Shown here: positions 1-14,881 of the stretch, one piece after another
Position numbering within the stretch: the first letter of the stretch is position 1
Layout: each line of letters begins with the position of its first letter
NCBI RefSeq assembly: GCF_036324505.1
Contig: NC_086350.1
Coordinates: 18,905,032-18,969,031 of the forward strand
Direction: 5' to 3'
DNA from: Eleginops maclovinus
Taxonomy: Eukaryota; Chordata; Actinopteri; Perciformes; Eleginopidae
DNA: 64,000 nt
Translations under genes and position numbers: made by a program
Notes under the pieces: generated by a model
What the model saw: the letters and a program-made list of their open reading frames with translations, nothing else
The model's database searches: none
Told to the model about the DNA's origin: nothing

Positions 1-2126
<2,126 letters not shown>

Positions 2127-2900
2127 CAGTGGCAAGAAAAAGTAAGTGAACCCTTCGGAATAACTTGCATTTATGTTTACATTTGTTCTAAAATATGGTC
2201 TGATCTTCATCTGAGTTGAAATAATGAATAAACAATCTGTCATCAAAATACACACCAACTTTAGCTTGTGCTTATCCATATTTAAAACATAATTTAAACA
2301 GTCACAGTGTAGGCTGGAAAAAAGATGTAAACCCTTAGACTTTAACAAAAGCTTATTGAGTTAGGAGTTAGAACACCTCGTTTTATTCAGTGAAAGTGTG
2401 GATTCATCTTCTTAAAAAAATGTATTTGCTGTTCACACCACGCGTCTACTGTTGTGAACCATGCCTGGCAAAAAGGAGATATCAGAAAACCTACAATCAA
2501 GACTTGTTGATTTGCATAACGCTGGAGAGGGTAAAGAAAATCATCTCTAAGAGTTTAGATATCCATCAGTTACAGTAAGACACCATTTCTATAAATGGAG
2601 ACAAGTTAGTACTGTGGCTACTCTGCCTAGCAACAGGCGCCCAGCAAAAATGACTCCCAAAGGCATAACACAAAATAGTCGATGAGATTAAGATGTACCT
2701 TAAAGAAAAGATAAAAGCTTAAATGTATACTGTATGCAAAACATTTAAGAGGAGTCTCCACGATTTACAGTTTAACATTTAGTAGTTAAAAACTAGGAGG
2801 AAGTGTGGAGTAAATTAGAAGTTATCTGCATCCAGAAATCTACAAAGCACAGACAAAAGCAAAGATTGTTGCAGTGGGAGCATTTATTCCCGACAGCGGG
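2127..2900 (+). mobile_element. Degenerate Tc1/mariner-type transposon
   Basis: The left end carries CAGTGGCAAGAAAAAGTAAG followed by TGAACCCTT, a terminus typical of fish Tc1-like elements. From 2,460 a broken transposase N-terminus can be read on the plus strand. It has MPGKKEISENLQSR, then VDLHNAGEG and, after a frame change, ISKSLDIHQ, the helix-turn-helix region of the Tc1 family. A later stretch reads RPAKMTPKG. Stops and frameshifts make it non-functional. I could not locate a matching right terminus, so the right boundary is approximate and the element may be truncated. Confidence 0.72.
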
Positions 2901-3283
2901 CAAAAAAGGTAAAATCGACAGAGCATAAATGCCATAATTAAATGGAATACATCATAGCAATGGCATAGTAACCAAAACAGTGTAAGGAATACTTAATTTA
3001 TCAGAATAATTCAGTATAAAAAGATTGTATATTTAAGTAAACAGGGCATGATGGAGCGTGGATTTAGATGAATAGAAAATCTACGGTACAGTTCATTCTT
3101 CATGACAGTGCATAGTAAGCATCTTTCCTGAACAGAACATGATAGGAAATTAAACTTCAAGATTGATTTCTCCCTATATGTCATAAAAAGTATTAAATTA
3201 AAGTTTAAAATAGACATGATAAATCATTAGATGTTGAAATACTGTGACAGGGAATTTGTAGCAGTAGCAAGGTCTCTGATTCT

Positions 3284-6200
3284 CTATGTGCTGTGTTCTG
3301 CTATGTACGGGAGCTTCACTGGGATGTGTTGCTCTGCAGGTCTGGCTCCAGCCTCAGCTCTGTACACGGCAGGAAGAGAGGCTCTCTGTGGGCTGCGGAC
3401 TTCAGAGCGGGTCTTCAAGGCCATCTGGTGAAAACAGAGAATAGAGAGCCCACTGTTTTAGTTCCTCTCGCAACAGTTTTTTATGCAGCTGGTATGAGTG
3501 GGCATGGTATGGTAAAAAAAAAGAAGACAAACAACAGTTCAAATCATATCATCAAGTGTCGGAGAATCTTGAAGAGAATTCCAAAGATAGCAGGTTGTAT
3601 ATGGGCAAATAAAAAAATAAATGCTTACCTCAGCGATCCCAATTCTTCTCTTCAGAGTGCGAATGCTCTGCTGCAGCTTCTTGTATTTGCCCTTGACCTG
3701 CATGTACTCGGGGATACCAGGAGCCTGATAATCTGTCATCTGGCGGCGCAGGTGCAGGTTGAGGGCCTCTGCCTTCAGACGCTCCTGAATTAGAAGGAAT
3801 GAAGTACATAAACAGAATCAGGAGATAAATTAAGTTAATTTATTAACTTGAAGTGCAGCGCCACACCTAAACCCTATCTCTATCTGGTCAAATGTGTGTT
3901 CAAAATGTGTCGTCCCCACCATCTTGGGCCCATAATCAGCCCGAGCGAAATCATGCCAGAGAAAGAAAACAGCACGTCCTTTCAGACTAGACCAACAGAC
4001 GTCATTTGCCACCATCATTTCATCACCCTCCCTATCTCTATTCATTGTTACTTCCTTGCTTAGACCTACAAACATCATACTGTTGGGGCGTGGTCCTTGC
4101 TAGTGAACTATGGTTTAAAGAAGGACAGAAGTATTAACTGATTCAAGCGTTTTGGGTCTGCCCTGCATTATTTAATGCACTCTGCTGTTCTGACAAACCT
4201 CCTCAGCATGCCCTATCTCCTCCTCGAGTTTTGCCAGCAACTGCTTCCTCTTGGTGATGTCATCGCTCAGCTCACTGGACTCTCGTGTCACACTCTGTAG
4301 CTTCTCCTGATGACACACATACACACACACCACAAACTAGAGGTGACACTTTTAATATTATTATTTCTGTATTTCAAACATAGCAAAGCAAGTATATTTT
4401 TAAAATGTTACATAACAAACACGTTGCTAATTGTTTACAAGACATTGATATTTCTTGTAGCTATAGTTAATATGATATAAGAAGAAATCCAAACCAGTTT
4501 TTTGTTTTGTTGGGAAATATCCCACACATTAAAGATATTTGTTGTTTCTATGACCGGATGATGATGCACTTGACCGCTAACTGAATACTGTATGTTAATA
4601 TACTGTATATATATATTATATGTGTATATCATTCTCATTGTTCTGTTACATAATTGGGAGTTATGCTATTCGTCAGTTATTGTACCACTATTGTTTTCCT
4701 GAAGTTTTGACAGAATATGCTTTTCGTCAATAGAAAGGAAAACACAACCATGCAGATTTAGAAGCTGGAGCTAAGATTAAGCTATACTGCAACAGGGATT
4801 TCCTTTATGTACACTAGATAACACAGAGAAAACGATTGTCTCACACATTCTGATGAGTTACCTTGTGTGAACGCAGGTATCGTTGTACTTTCAAATTGCT
4901 GACTTGAAGTTCATCCAGGTTTTTGTCAATTCTCTGCTCGCTGTACTCTTGAAAAATCTTCAAACAACAACATACAGTACCACACATTGTTACAGTAACT
5001 GACACCAGAAAGGGACACCCAATAACTGAGAATGGGTCATCATTGATTAAACTTTTTCTAGCTTTGTTAGCCTCTCTGGTTATAACCTCACACCTTCATT
5101 GTCTACCTCGTACTCGGCTTTTCCCATCTCTTTCTTCTGTTGTAGCTGCTGCTGGAGCTTCTTCTCATGGACCTTCAGTGCATGGTTCTTCCGAGTCCAT
5201 TTTTCCAACTGGGTGACCTGTTTGTGAACAGGGCAGATATTGTGGATGAAGGATAGAGGATGGTGAATATGGTTAGGGTTGTGAAAGTACTGAAAACATG
5301 AGTAAGAAAACATTCAAGGGGCCCTATCAATTTCAGGCATGTTAATTGTATTTTGTGCCTCTACTGTGACATGTTTCCATGCTTTAATGTCCAAAAATGT
5401 ATTTCTCTCATACTGCCTGTGCTGCAGCACCTCTTTTTACCCTCTGTCTGAAACCAGAGCCCAGTCTGCTCTGATTGGTTAGCTGGCCGGCTCTGTTGTG
5501 ATTGGTCAACCGCTAAGAGATGTTCCACCCCTTAGCCTATCACAAGCAATGTGTTTGACTGTTAGCCAATAGAAGTGCAGTGTCACTTAGTAATGTCTAT
5601 GTTATGGAAGTAAACAAAAGACTACAATCGAGGCGTTTCATTACATATTTTGACGGGAAAAGAAAATCACAAAATAAAATCTAAATATCTTGAAATTGTA
5701 TAAAATGTTTGAAAGGTAAATAATAACTTTTCACTTTGAACAACTGATACTTTTCAAAGGACAGTAGAAAGAACTTTATTTTTTACCTTTGACTTGTCTT
5801 CGATGTACCGGAGCAGCTTGTTGGGCTCCATCATTTCCAACCTTTTGTCTTTCATTGGTTGGACCATTCTGCATTCAAAATCATTTTTAGCCTTCTTGAT
5901 GTCTGCAAGACGCAACTCTGCTTCTTCCAGTGAGGCCTGGAGATACAAGCAGAGTTACCAGGGAAAATGTTTCGTAAGTGTGCATTTTTCTTTTGTTGTG
6001 CAAGTGTGTATTGAAACCTTGTAGTTGTCCTGAATTCGATCATATTTCTGTTTGAGTTTCTCCTGGTCCTCTCGTGTCTCTGCTACTTCTCTCTGTGCCA
6101 CATAAAGTTTCTGTTCCAAAGTCAGCTGCTGGAAGCGATCCGATATGTCGGACTCGGACCTCAGCCTACGTCCACGACCCTGACAAGGCGCACGCACATT

Positions 6201-7128
6201 TAAAAAATGAGAAGCAGAGTGCAGAGAGGTCATTTGTCCAGGGAAAATAATTAGAATCAGGTTTGTCTCTGAGATTGTGGCAGGTAACACTATTACTGTT
6301 AATATGGAGCAATATTTTATAACTAACCCAGTAAGTATTCTACGACTTTAAACCAGAATATTCCTCTCATCTAGATGTTTGTGTTTATAGTAAAGAAGTT
6401 TTGTTGTCACTGGTTAGAACTTACCCCACCCTCCGGCTGGGAGACTCCTGCTGCCCCTGAATCGTCTCTCCCTGCATGAGACACCAGGTCCTGAGGATCC
6501 AGTCGACTGATGAACCGTTCCAACATGTCGATCTCTGCCAGGAGGGCTTCATTTGAACATCTTTTGGTAAAAGTGAATATCAACAATTTTAAAGTCAGGT
6601 CATGATAATGATCTAATTTTAAGTTCTGTTTGCTTAAAGTAAATTGAAAATGTTAACGTAACCATCTGTAAAATATAAGATATTGACTCAAGAAATACAG
6701 AAGCTCAACTTTTTATGTTGAAGTAGTGAAGATAATAAAATGCTGAAGACCTCAGCAACATGTCATAATGTAACCTAGCCCAGTTTGTGCCTCTACTTCC
6801 TCTATTCTTAGCTAACAGTCAGGAGTTAACGACTATTTAGATGGCTACATTAAGCTAGTACTATTTCGCTGCTGAATTAACCATTTTATTCAATACTAAA
6901 CTACATTGTTAGTTTAGCCTTGTTAGCAATGTTAGCCCGTTGTTAGCAGCAAAATAGGCAAACTCATAAGGACACTTTTAGGATAACAAAGTTCAAGGTT
7001 GACCACAAGGTGTTGTTGGATATTTGTTTTCATTACTTAAGTTCTCTGACTTGATTGTAGAGGAGATCCTTCTGTTCTGGTGTGACCTTGTTGCCTTTTT
7101 CTTCCTTCAAAGAAAGCTCACCCTCCAT
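3284..7128 (-). CDS. ccdc113: CCDC113/CFAP263 coiled-coil ciliary protein
   Basis: Nine coding exons, from 5' to 3': 7128-7037, 6560-6425, 6179-6018, 5936-5787, 5217-5107, 4957-4862, 4306-4199, 3784-3629 and 3424-3284. All have AG/GT borders. The sum is 1,152 nt, or 383 residues plus a TAG stop, close to the 377 residues I recall for the human protein. The product is almost wholly charged coiled coil. Diagnostic blocks include EEAELRLADIKKAKNDFE, LLRYIEDKSK, ALKVHEKKLQQQLQQKKEMG and the C-terminal RRQMTDYQAPGIPEYMQVKG, which align with human CCDC113. The family works with CCDC96 at the ciliary axoneme and basal body. The start is ATGGAGGGTGAG at 7,128, in good Kozak context (CAACCATGG). The gene lies head-to-head with parp12. 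Intron 4 contains a MITE. Family assignment is strong; single exon edges may be off by a few bases. Confidence 0.9.
5316..5640. mobile_element. GGGGCCCTAT-type MITE, copy A
   Basis: Lies in ccdc113 intron 4. It starts AAGGGGCCCTAT and continues with TTTGTGCCTCTACTGTG, GCAGCACCTCTTTTTACCCTCTGT and GGAAGTAAACAAAAGACTACAATCG. The same blocks recur at 19.0, 37.8 and 58.1 kb, defining one family. The right terminus is not seen, so this copy appears truncated. It also contains several ATTGG/CCAAT motifs. Confidence 0.65.
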
Positions 7129-7873
7129 GGTTGCTATGGTACACTGAACCTAGCAGTGGTTGCTAGGGCTCGTGATGCCTTCATGTGCTCGTGTAACCCT
7201 CTGTAATCAGGTAATTGCGCAAAGAATAAAAAAGAAAGAAAGCGTTCAACTTTAACTATATGTCGATTACTTCAATACTGTACTTATTTACTTAAGTACA
7301 GTATTGAAGGATTTGTATTACACTTCAGTATTTCAATTTGTTTACTTCTATCCCCACTACAATTCAGAGGTAAATCGTCTAATTTTACTCCATTTACATG
7401 ATACCTTTAGTTCCTTTGCCAATTTGGATTAATTATGTGAAATATTAACAACAATTAAATAAGACTTTGGTTACACATGGAGTCAATTTCACAAGACATT
7501 TGTAATTAAAATGAGCTGCACCTTTACTACACTTACACGCATCAATAATTATAATCAAAACATAATGTAGCTATTATTCTGAAATGGGCCTGTATGCATG
7601 ATGAGTACTTTTACTTTAGGTATCTTTTATGCTTTTAGTTGAGTAACATTTTGATAGCAGGACTTTTACTTTTAACAGAGTATTCATATTCTGTGGTAGT
7701 TCTACTTTCATTTCTTCCACGTCTGCTACTTTACAGCAGTTTCAGTTTTGTTTCTCTGTAACTGGCCGTCGATTTAGCAGTGATCAGATTTAGCCGTAGT
7801 TTGTTGCGGTCAGGCCAGTTAGCTGCAACCACAACAGCAACTGTGTAGCTGACTTGCTGAAACTCATTTAAGG
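7129..7873. promoter_or_regulatory. Shared 5' region of ccdc113 and parp12
   Basis: The 745 bp between the two divergent start codons must hold both 5' UTRs and core promoters, unless an untranslated exon lies elsewhere. It has no TATA-like box close to either start. It contains a degenerate ACTTAAGTA-type MITE (about 7,262-7,730) with a perfect hairpin. The bidirectional layout is seen; co-regulation is inference. Confidence 0.55.
7262..7730. mobile_element. Degenerate hAT-like MITE (ACTTAAGTA family)
   Basis: Internal landmarks match the better copies at 22.9 and 32.9 kb. These include repeated TACTTAAGTA-like words, TTCAGAGGTAAAT, TACCTTTAGTT, GAGTAACATTTTGA...GCAGGACTTTTAC and a terminal TTCTTCCACGTCTG. 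The left TIR is rearranged into a hairpin at 7,270-7,309. Confidence 0.6.
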
Positions 7874-10800
7874 ATGACTTCAGTCATATCGAAGTTTGTC
7901 ACAAAGACCCTGTGCGAACACCAGGGCTGCTTAGACTTCAAGCAACTTGATGAGAAAATTGCACAGTCTTTCACTGTTGCGCATCAAGTCCTGCGGAGTG
8001 TCGTTTTTGACGATAGTAAAATAGCTATTCAAGAAGGAAAGCAGAAGATCGTCGGCAGACAAATAATCAGCCCGGACAGTCTGATAGTGGCTAAAACCAG
8101 CCTGCGTCTCTGTCAGAAGAAACCCGGAGAGTGTGCACAGTGCAACGGGTTACACCTGTGCCGGTATTATGTCTGTGGAGACTGTAATTTCGGGTAAGTT
8201 TCTGCTGTTGTGTATAGCCTTCATTTTGAGGCTTTGTTATGTTGTCTTGTCAAGCACTGAAATGCCTACTCAGAACTTCAATGACGTGTTATATTTGTTC
8301 AATGTTATTTTATTTTTTTAAAAACGGTTGTCAAGTTGTTCAAGTTTAAACGTTTTGTCAACAACCTTTTTAAAAAAAATTGTTTTACCATATTTGTTTA
8401 AAGGACCTGTAGCGAGAAAGGAGCAAGCGCGGTGGAAGCAAAGTGGGGTTGGGTACTTTAACATTTTAAAGGACTCCCACTAGGTGTTTTCAATTTTGTT
8501 TCTTGATTCCAGTTCCACATTTCCCTTTCTGCTGGTTTTGTTTCACTTCACGGCAGAACAACTCCCATCTTTAATATTTTACTTTTTCATTTAAGTTGGT
8601 GACCCAGTAACGCTCCGCCCAACCATAGCGTGTGCAGAGGTGTAATCAAGAGTACACCCACACATCTGTGTGGAACTGCAGGCTGTTAAAGGTGTATGCA
8701 CACAGGTCATTACAATCTGACAGAATTAAACACTTTTTATGAAATAACTTGCTTTGACACAACCAGAAATAATTCAGAAAGTCATCAGGACTCTTTGACC
8801 TATGCTCTACAGCTTTCTGAACTTTCCCTATAGCTCAAAGAATTACAATAAAAAGTTGTCAATCCAAACAGAAACTGTTTTTTAATCGAAGAAAACACTA
8901 CATAGCTTGACAGTGTGTTTTGGGCTGTGACAAAATCAAAACTAAATAACAAAGAAGCATACAAAATTGTGCTTTTCTTGTATTCTAGAGAATAAAAAAA
9001 TGACAGTTAACTGTAAGTCCGTTTTTGGACCAGAAGATGGCAGTAGTTTGCATCATAACATGAACCAGAATAACCCACTCTGTTTACTGAGCAAAGTGTA
9101 AAACAATTATACAGCAGTGTAGTATTTGCCTTGTCCCTCTTTAGACTGAAAGGGGTTATAGCCAATATTTTACTTGTAAGAAAAGTTTGATTAATAACAC
9201 TATCGCAGAAAGTCATTGTTGAGTTGATTTTGTCCCCTGTTAGAAAATGCATATGAGACATGTTTTGATTTCAACCACCCAACAATAACCCGACACTATT
9301 ATGACAGAACAGGAAGACAAACCAAGTCTAAAGAAGACCTCAAATGTATCAATTTCTTCATATCTAGATGAATATTTCCAGAAACCAATTTGTGCCAATT
9401 TTTTCAAGTTGTTATTTCCATTAAAAAAGCCTTTCACTGAGCTCTATTTTATTCCTTCTCTTATATTTCAGAGCAAAGTGTAACAAACCCCATAGCCTGG
9501 CTTTTCCATACAATGCAGCGGTTTTGAAAATATATTGTCTTCAGGACTTGACGGAGAAACAGTTGTTCCAGCTGTTAATGCAGAATGATCCCTATCTGCT
9601 TCCTGAGGTAGGTTGTATTTATAACAACAGCTTTTCTGTCATTTAAAAAAAAATGCACTTCTGAATGTCTTAATGATATGGTCACCCCTTCTAGATCTGC
9701 ACACATTACAACAAAGGCAATGGTTTGCATGGTGTCTGCAAATTCACCACTTCCTGCACCAAGCTCCACATCTGCCAGCATTTTCTGCAGGGTGACTGCA
9801 GGTTTGGTGCCTCGTGCAAAAGAACCCATAATTTGGATGCCAACGGTACAAAGAGTTTCCGAGGATTCAGTCAGGAAAATATTACAAACCTGCTTCAGAT
9901 CTACAGAAATAAATTCATCATCACGGGTCCACAGGAGAGACAAGCTTCTGCTGTTCCCGGTAAAGACCTTTAATAAGTACACTTTCTCAAGTGAATGGTA
10001 GTCTGCATATTATATTTGATATCTGTATGTGTCACTTGCATCCCTGTCAGTGGAGAGAGCCCCTGACTCAGCAGCCTCCTAAAAACAACACTGGATCCCC
10101 AACTGCTTCTGCTTCTCCATCTAAAGCCATAAGTGATGCAGAAAGAGATGAAATCTGTCTCTTCTTCATTCGCAGACACTGCAGCTTCAACGGTAACAAA
10201 GAAACTTGTGTTTTGTTTTCATTAACTTCAAAATATTTGTAAATAGAAGATGGTAAGATTAAGTTTGCACAATTCGAAAGAAAAACGAATTGCAATTATT
10301 TGGAATAATAACAATAATAATAATAATAAGTAATAGTCTTAGTGATTTGGATATTTTACTAATCCATGTTGCCGTTTTGATAAATCGTTCACTATTTGTG
10401 CAGCCTTAGATGTCTAATGAGTGCATCTCTATCTTTGTTTTCCCCAGAAAGGTGTGCTCGTGTCCATTGGCCCCGGCCTTACAGATGGCAGGTGTTAGGA
10501 AGTGACGGTGTGAGCTGGAAGGACCTGCCTAACATGGAAGACATTGAGAAGGCCTACTGTGACCCGGGACAGGACACAAGCTGCATCGAGCCACCAATGT
10601 CCAACTTAAGCATTTTTAAATACCTGGCTCTAACAAGGTGCATGTTTGAACAACAAGACCACAATTGGAAGGCCCTCTTCTCTGGTTTATAAAAGAGATC
10701 TAGACATTGTTAACCATTTCAGTGAAGGACAAAGTACTCTGATCTTTTACTGAAACAAAAACCTCAAGGTAATAATACTCCGGTGCATTCCAAGTTTTAT

Positions 10801-13800
10801 TTAAGCAAAAATATAGAGTTACTGCCATCAAAATGTACGAAAAGATAGTCACTCTGCTCATTGGCCCATTTCAAAATAATATATATTATATTATTGGATC
10901 ATAATTACAGGTGCAATAATGTGTTCATCACTTAAATGTTGCAGCCGGTAAAGGAGGTGCTCTTCTTATAACGTAATGCTGGATAGGTTGTACATTTCAC
11001 TGAGGGAAAAGTTAAGTTTTATAAATCAATTATTTGTTGGTTGTACTTTGTATTAATCATCACTGTCAGGTAAATGTGGATTTGCTCACATTGCTTGCTT
11101 TCAGCTCTGCATCCCCCACTGTGCAGTCAGTAGACTTCATGACCATGACATACGGAAAGTCTCCAGTCCGCCGCCTATCCACAGCCTCCTCCGTCTCAAA
11201 GCCCCCCCATTTCATTCTCACCACACAGTGGCTCTGGTACTGGAAGGATAAAAGCGGGAAATGGCAGGAGTATGGACAGGTCAGTCAAACGTTAACCAAG
11301 AATATCAGCTATATCTGCTATAGCGTAATTATATTCATTCATATTATTTATTAAAATGGCAGTTACGGTCTATAGTTTGATCATATTTATTTTGTCTATA
11401 ATGTCTATATATTATACAAATGTATTGAAAAATAACGAATGAAAATCAGACATTGCTTTTGAATTGTGGTTCAACAGAATCATTTTAAAAAACAAAATAT
11501 TGAAACTGGCCTGAAAAAAATATGATGTTACCCCTAGAAAAGACTGAAAATAATTTGACCACAGGGTCATGTTAAACTGATGTGTGTCCTGTAATTAGCA
11601 TCACAGGTGTCTTCAGACTTGTAATCAGTCAGTCTGTCTATTTAAAGGATGAAAAGTAGTCACTGTGCTGTTTAGTATCATGGTGTGTACCACACTGAAC
11701 ATGGAGCACAGAAAGCCAAGGAGAGAGTTGTCTCAGGATATTAGAAAGAAAATTATAGACAAGCATGTTAAAGGTAAAGGCCATCTCCAAGCAGCTTGAT
11801 GTTCCTGTGACTACAGTTGAACATATTATTCAGTGATTCTGTTGAACCACAATTCAAAAGCAATTTTTATTCATTATTACTTTTGTCAGTTTCAAGTTAT
11901 TTCAGTGACCATTGTGGGTTTTTATTTCTTTAACGGGAGGGTACCAACAATTTTGTCCACGTCTGTATAGTATTCATATTGTATATACTTTTTTATACAT
12001 ATATTCATACTCTATATTTCACTACATGTAACTGCTGCTTCTGCTCTTCTGGTTAGATGCTCACTGTATTTCTTTGAACCAGTACCCTTTGCAATGGCAA
12101 GACATTTGAATTGAATTTAATAGTATATAAAAGAAGGTGCAGCTACAGTGTCCTCTTAGGCTTTATAGTACCCAACTGAGGTAATAAGAAGACTTTGATG
12201 TGTTCCTCTTCTCATATTTTACTTGTTATTTTTTCCACTTGGCACTTGTTTTTTTCTGTAGGGAGATGGTGACAAGCCAGCCTCTGTCACCTCTCAGACT
12301 CTGGAGAATGTGTACCTGGCAGACATAGATACAGAGATTGCTTTTGGTGCTGACAATCACCAGTACATCCTCTACTTCAAGAGTGCGCTGGGATCACAGG
12401 GGATGTATCAGCAGAATGTCAAATTTTCAACCAAGAGGGAGGTCAGACGGAGGCCTCTCTTTGTGTCTGGTCATGACGTGGAGGTGAAGCTAAAGAGGTA
12501 TTTATTATTTTCAAATTATCCTTTCACATCTAACTTTGCTGCTTTGATGTGCTCCTTGTCTCAAGTGACTTCCATGGTCAGAAAATGGTTGTTTTTCTTC
12601 CTATAGTGGAACATCACCCAGCTCCAGCTCCTCCACAGTTGACAGTTTCCCACCCAACTGGGACAAGTCTGCCATACTGGATTTTGGACACAAGGTATTT
12701 TAACATTAGCATGTACTGTATAACAGAGGCGCAAAGGGCTGCTTTTTTCCCCGTTCCCAAAAATAGCAGTGTTTTTGTCTGTATTTAAAAAAATATTGTT
12801 TAATTAGGTTTTTTTTTGTTATTTATATTATTATGATCTATTGAAACAGGGTCACCCATTTGCCTTTGATCATTTTGTTTGAGTAGATCAGCTACTCAAT
12901 AGGGAAAAGTGTACACAGGGTTGCATCATTTTATCTATATAGAAGTAAAGAAGAAGGAAGATGGGTAATTTCATTCCACATTCAGAAAAAATGTATTACA
13001 TTTGGTGTGGACTTAGTTGATGCTGACAATGTAAAATGCCACTGAGTGATGTAGAGAGGAGGAAGGAGGCAGCTTGCTGCAGAGTTTACACGTTTTCAAT
13101 TGTTTTTACTTCAGCTACTTTTCAGTAACTAAGTACATATACTCCAGTACTGTATTTAAGTACACATTTGAAGTACTTGGACTTTACTTGAGTATTTGCT
13201 TTTAGTGCCCCTTTATACTTCTACTCCAACTACAACAATTCAAAGGGAAATATTGTACTTGTTACTTCACTACATTCATATTAAAGCTTTAGTTACTACT
13301 TAAGTCATACACTCAGACAATTTTTATGTTTTGATTAAACTATTCAAAATTATATTTAATTAAACCAGCGACAATGAGTTGGTTGACAAAAAATAATTGG
13401 GCAGCAATTGACTTATTCTGTTATTGTTTATAGTAGTGTAAAAATATTTCACGGTTCCAACTTTCAAGATTTGCTGCTTTACATTTTAAATAAATATTCT
13501 GCAATAAGTACTTTTACTCCTAATTTTTAAAGTAAATGTTCCTGATCATACTTAATATGTACCATTAAGTACCATTCTCAATGCAGTACTTATACTGGTA
13601 ATGGCGTAATATTGCATTTCAGTATTAGTACTTTTACTTAAGTAAAGGATCTACTTCTTCCACCTCTGTCCAGTTCTTAATCTACCCTCATCTCAGGCAG
13701 TAGTGCTAAACTGTGTTTATAATATTTTAGTTTTTTCTGTGTCTGAATATTTATTTATGATCCTTTTTTTTGCACTGTACTTTTATCTTTCAGCTCGTAC

Positions 13801-14881
13801 TTCTGTCCAAATCTGGGAAGGAGTATGAGATGATTGAGTCGCTGTTGAAGCGCACGATGCCAGGGAGTAAAATCAACAAAATACAGAGGGTCCAGAACGC
13901 CTCTCTGTGGAAAGTCTTTCAGTGGTAAATTGGCATTAATCAGCTTAAAATCAATATTTGTATTATATGATATGAAATGAGTGATTCTTTTAAAGATTAC
14001 TCAGTTTTAGAGTGACTTTGAGCTTATAGTTTTTCTGCGCTGCACATTTACTGTTTTAGTTTCCTCCCATTGCTCTCATAGCCTTGTTTTAAGTTGCAGC
14101 AGGAAACTGTTTTAATTGAAAAAACTTCTAAAACAGCAGACGGAGTTAGAGACTATAGGTGATGAATGTAGCGTAGCATTTAGCAACTCTTAGGAGTTGA
14201 CTAAAATCAGAGGGTAAAGAGATAACTACATTTATGTTTTCCATATTGTGTTTACAGGCAGAAGGAGCAGATGAAGATGAGGAATGGAGGAAAAACTGTG
14301 AATGAGCAGTACTTGTTCCACGGCACAGAAGAATCCCTGATTGAAGCAATCTGTGAGCAAAACTTTGACTGGAGGATGTGCGGGGTCCATGGCACGGCCT
14401 ACGGCAAAGGTACAGCAGCCAGTAATAGGATGAATATACAGTACAATAGGAGCCACAAAAGGAATGTCTTTTTCTCAAACTTTCTGTTTGTATTTTGGTT
14501 TTGAAGCATTGAACTTTATACCCATGTCCATCAGACTTTTAGACCTGAGCTCAATTGATGCTTAACATGATAGTAGACTGACAGCCTTTACGATCACACT
14601 TGTCACTATGCTCTCGTTTGTTAGGGAGCTACTTTGCCAGAGATGCTTCATACTCGGACAGATATGCCAGGCTGAAAAATAACCTGAACAAGACCATGTT
14701 TGTTGCTCTGGTGCTGGTTGGGGAGTACTCCAGGGGGAGGAGCAGCTACGTCCGGCCCCCACCGAAAGGAAATGGAAAAGACCTCTACGACAGTTGTGTT
14801 GACAGCGAGAGCAACCCCAGCATCTTTGTTGTCTTTGAGAAACAACAGATCTATCCCGAGTATGTTATCAACTACTCGTGA
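7874..14881 (+). CDS. parp12: PARP12-like CCCH/WWE mono-ADP-ribosyltransferase
   Basis: Eleven exons: 7874-8193, 9472-9607, 9695-9959, 10058-10192, 10448-10637, 11105-11279, 12262-12497, 12607-12694, 13794-13924, 14258-14409 and 14625-14881 (TGA). They total 2,085 nt, about 694 residues; human PARP12 is about 701. In order the protein has an N-terminal ZAP-like helical domain and CCCH zinc fingers; ICQHFLQGDCRFGASCKRTH and ICLFFIRRHCSFNERCARVH are textbook C-x7-C-x5-C-x3-H. Two WWE regions follow (RPYRWQVLGSDGVSWKDL and TQWLWYWKDKSGKWQEYG). The PARP catalytic domain carries YLFHGTEE, GSYFARDASYSDRY and NPSIFVVFEKQQIYPEYVI. The His-Tyr-Ile arrangement predicts mono- rather than poly-ADP-ribosylation. 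In mammals PARP12 is an interferon-induced antiviral and stress/Golgi protein. The exon 4 acceptor is uncertain: the pyrimidine-rich AG at 10,049-10,050 gives a stop, while the AG at 10,056-10,057 keeps frame. Confidence 0.92.
11425..11967. mobile_element. Internally deleted Tc1-like element in parp12 intron 6
   Basis: A perfect 30-bp inverted repeat (11,452-11,481 and 11,835-11,864) brackets a stub of transposase. The stub starts at the ATG at 11,701 (MEHRKPRRELSQDIRKKIID...KHVKGKG), which is a Tc1-type N-terminus, and soon hits stops. The right side ends GGTACCAACAATTTTGTCCA, a common fish Tc1 terminus. The outer left arm is degraded. It is a non-autonomous remnant. Confidence 0.72.
13100..13672. 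mobile_element. hAT-like MITE (ACTTAAGTA family) in parp12 intron 8
   Basis: Shares the TACTTGAGTATTT, CTTCTACTCCAACTACA and ATTCAAAGGGAAATATTGTACTT blocks with the family and ends CTACTTCTTCCACCTCTG. The left terminus is not clear, so the left limit is approximate. Confidence 0.6.

Noticed and set aside
5460..5600. Clustered ATTGG/CCAAT boxes as a promoter within ccdc113
   Set aside because: They belong to a MITE that recurs elsewhere in the window and lie in an intron.
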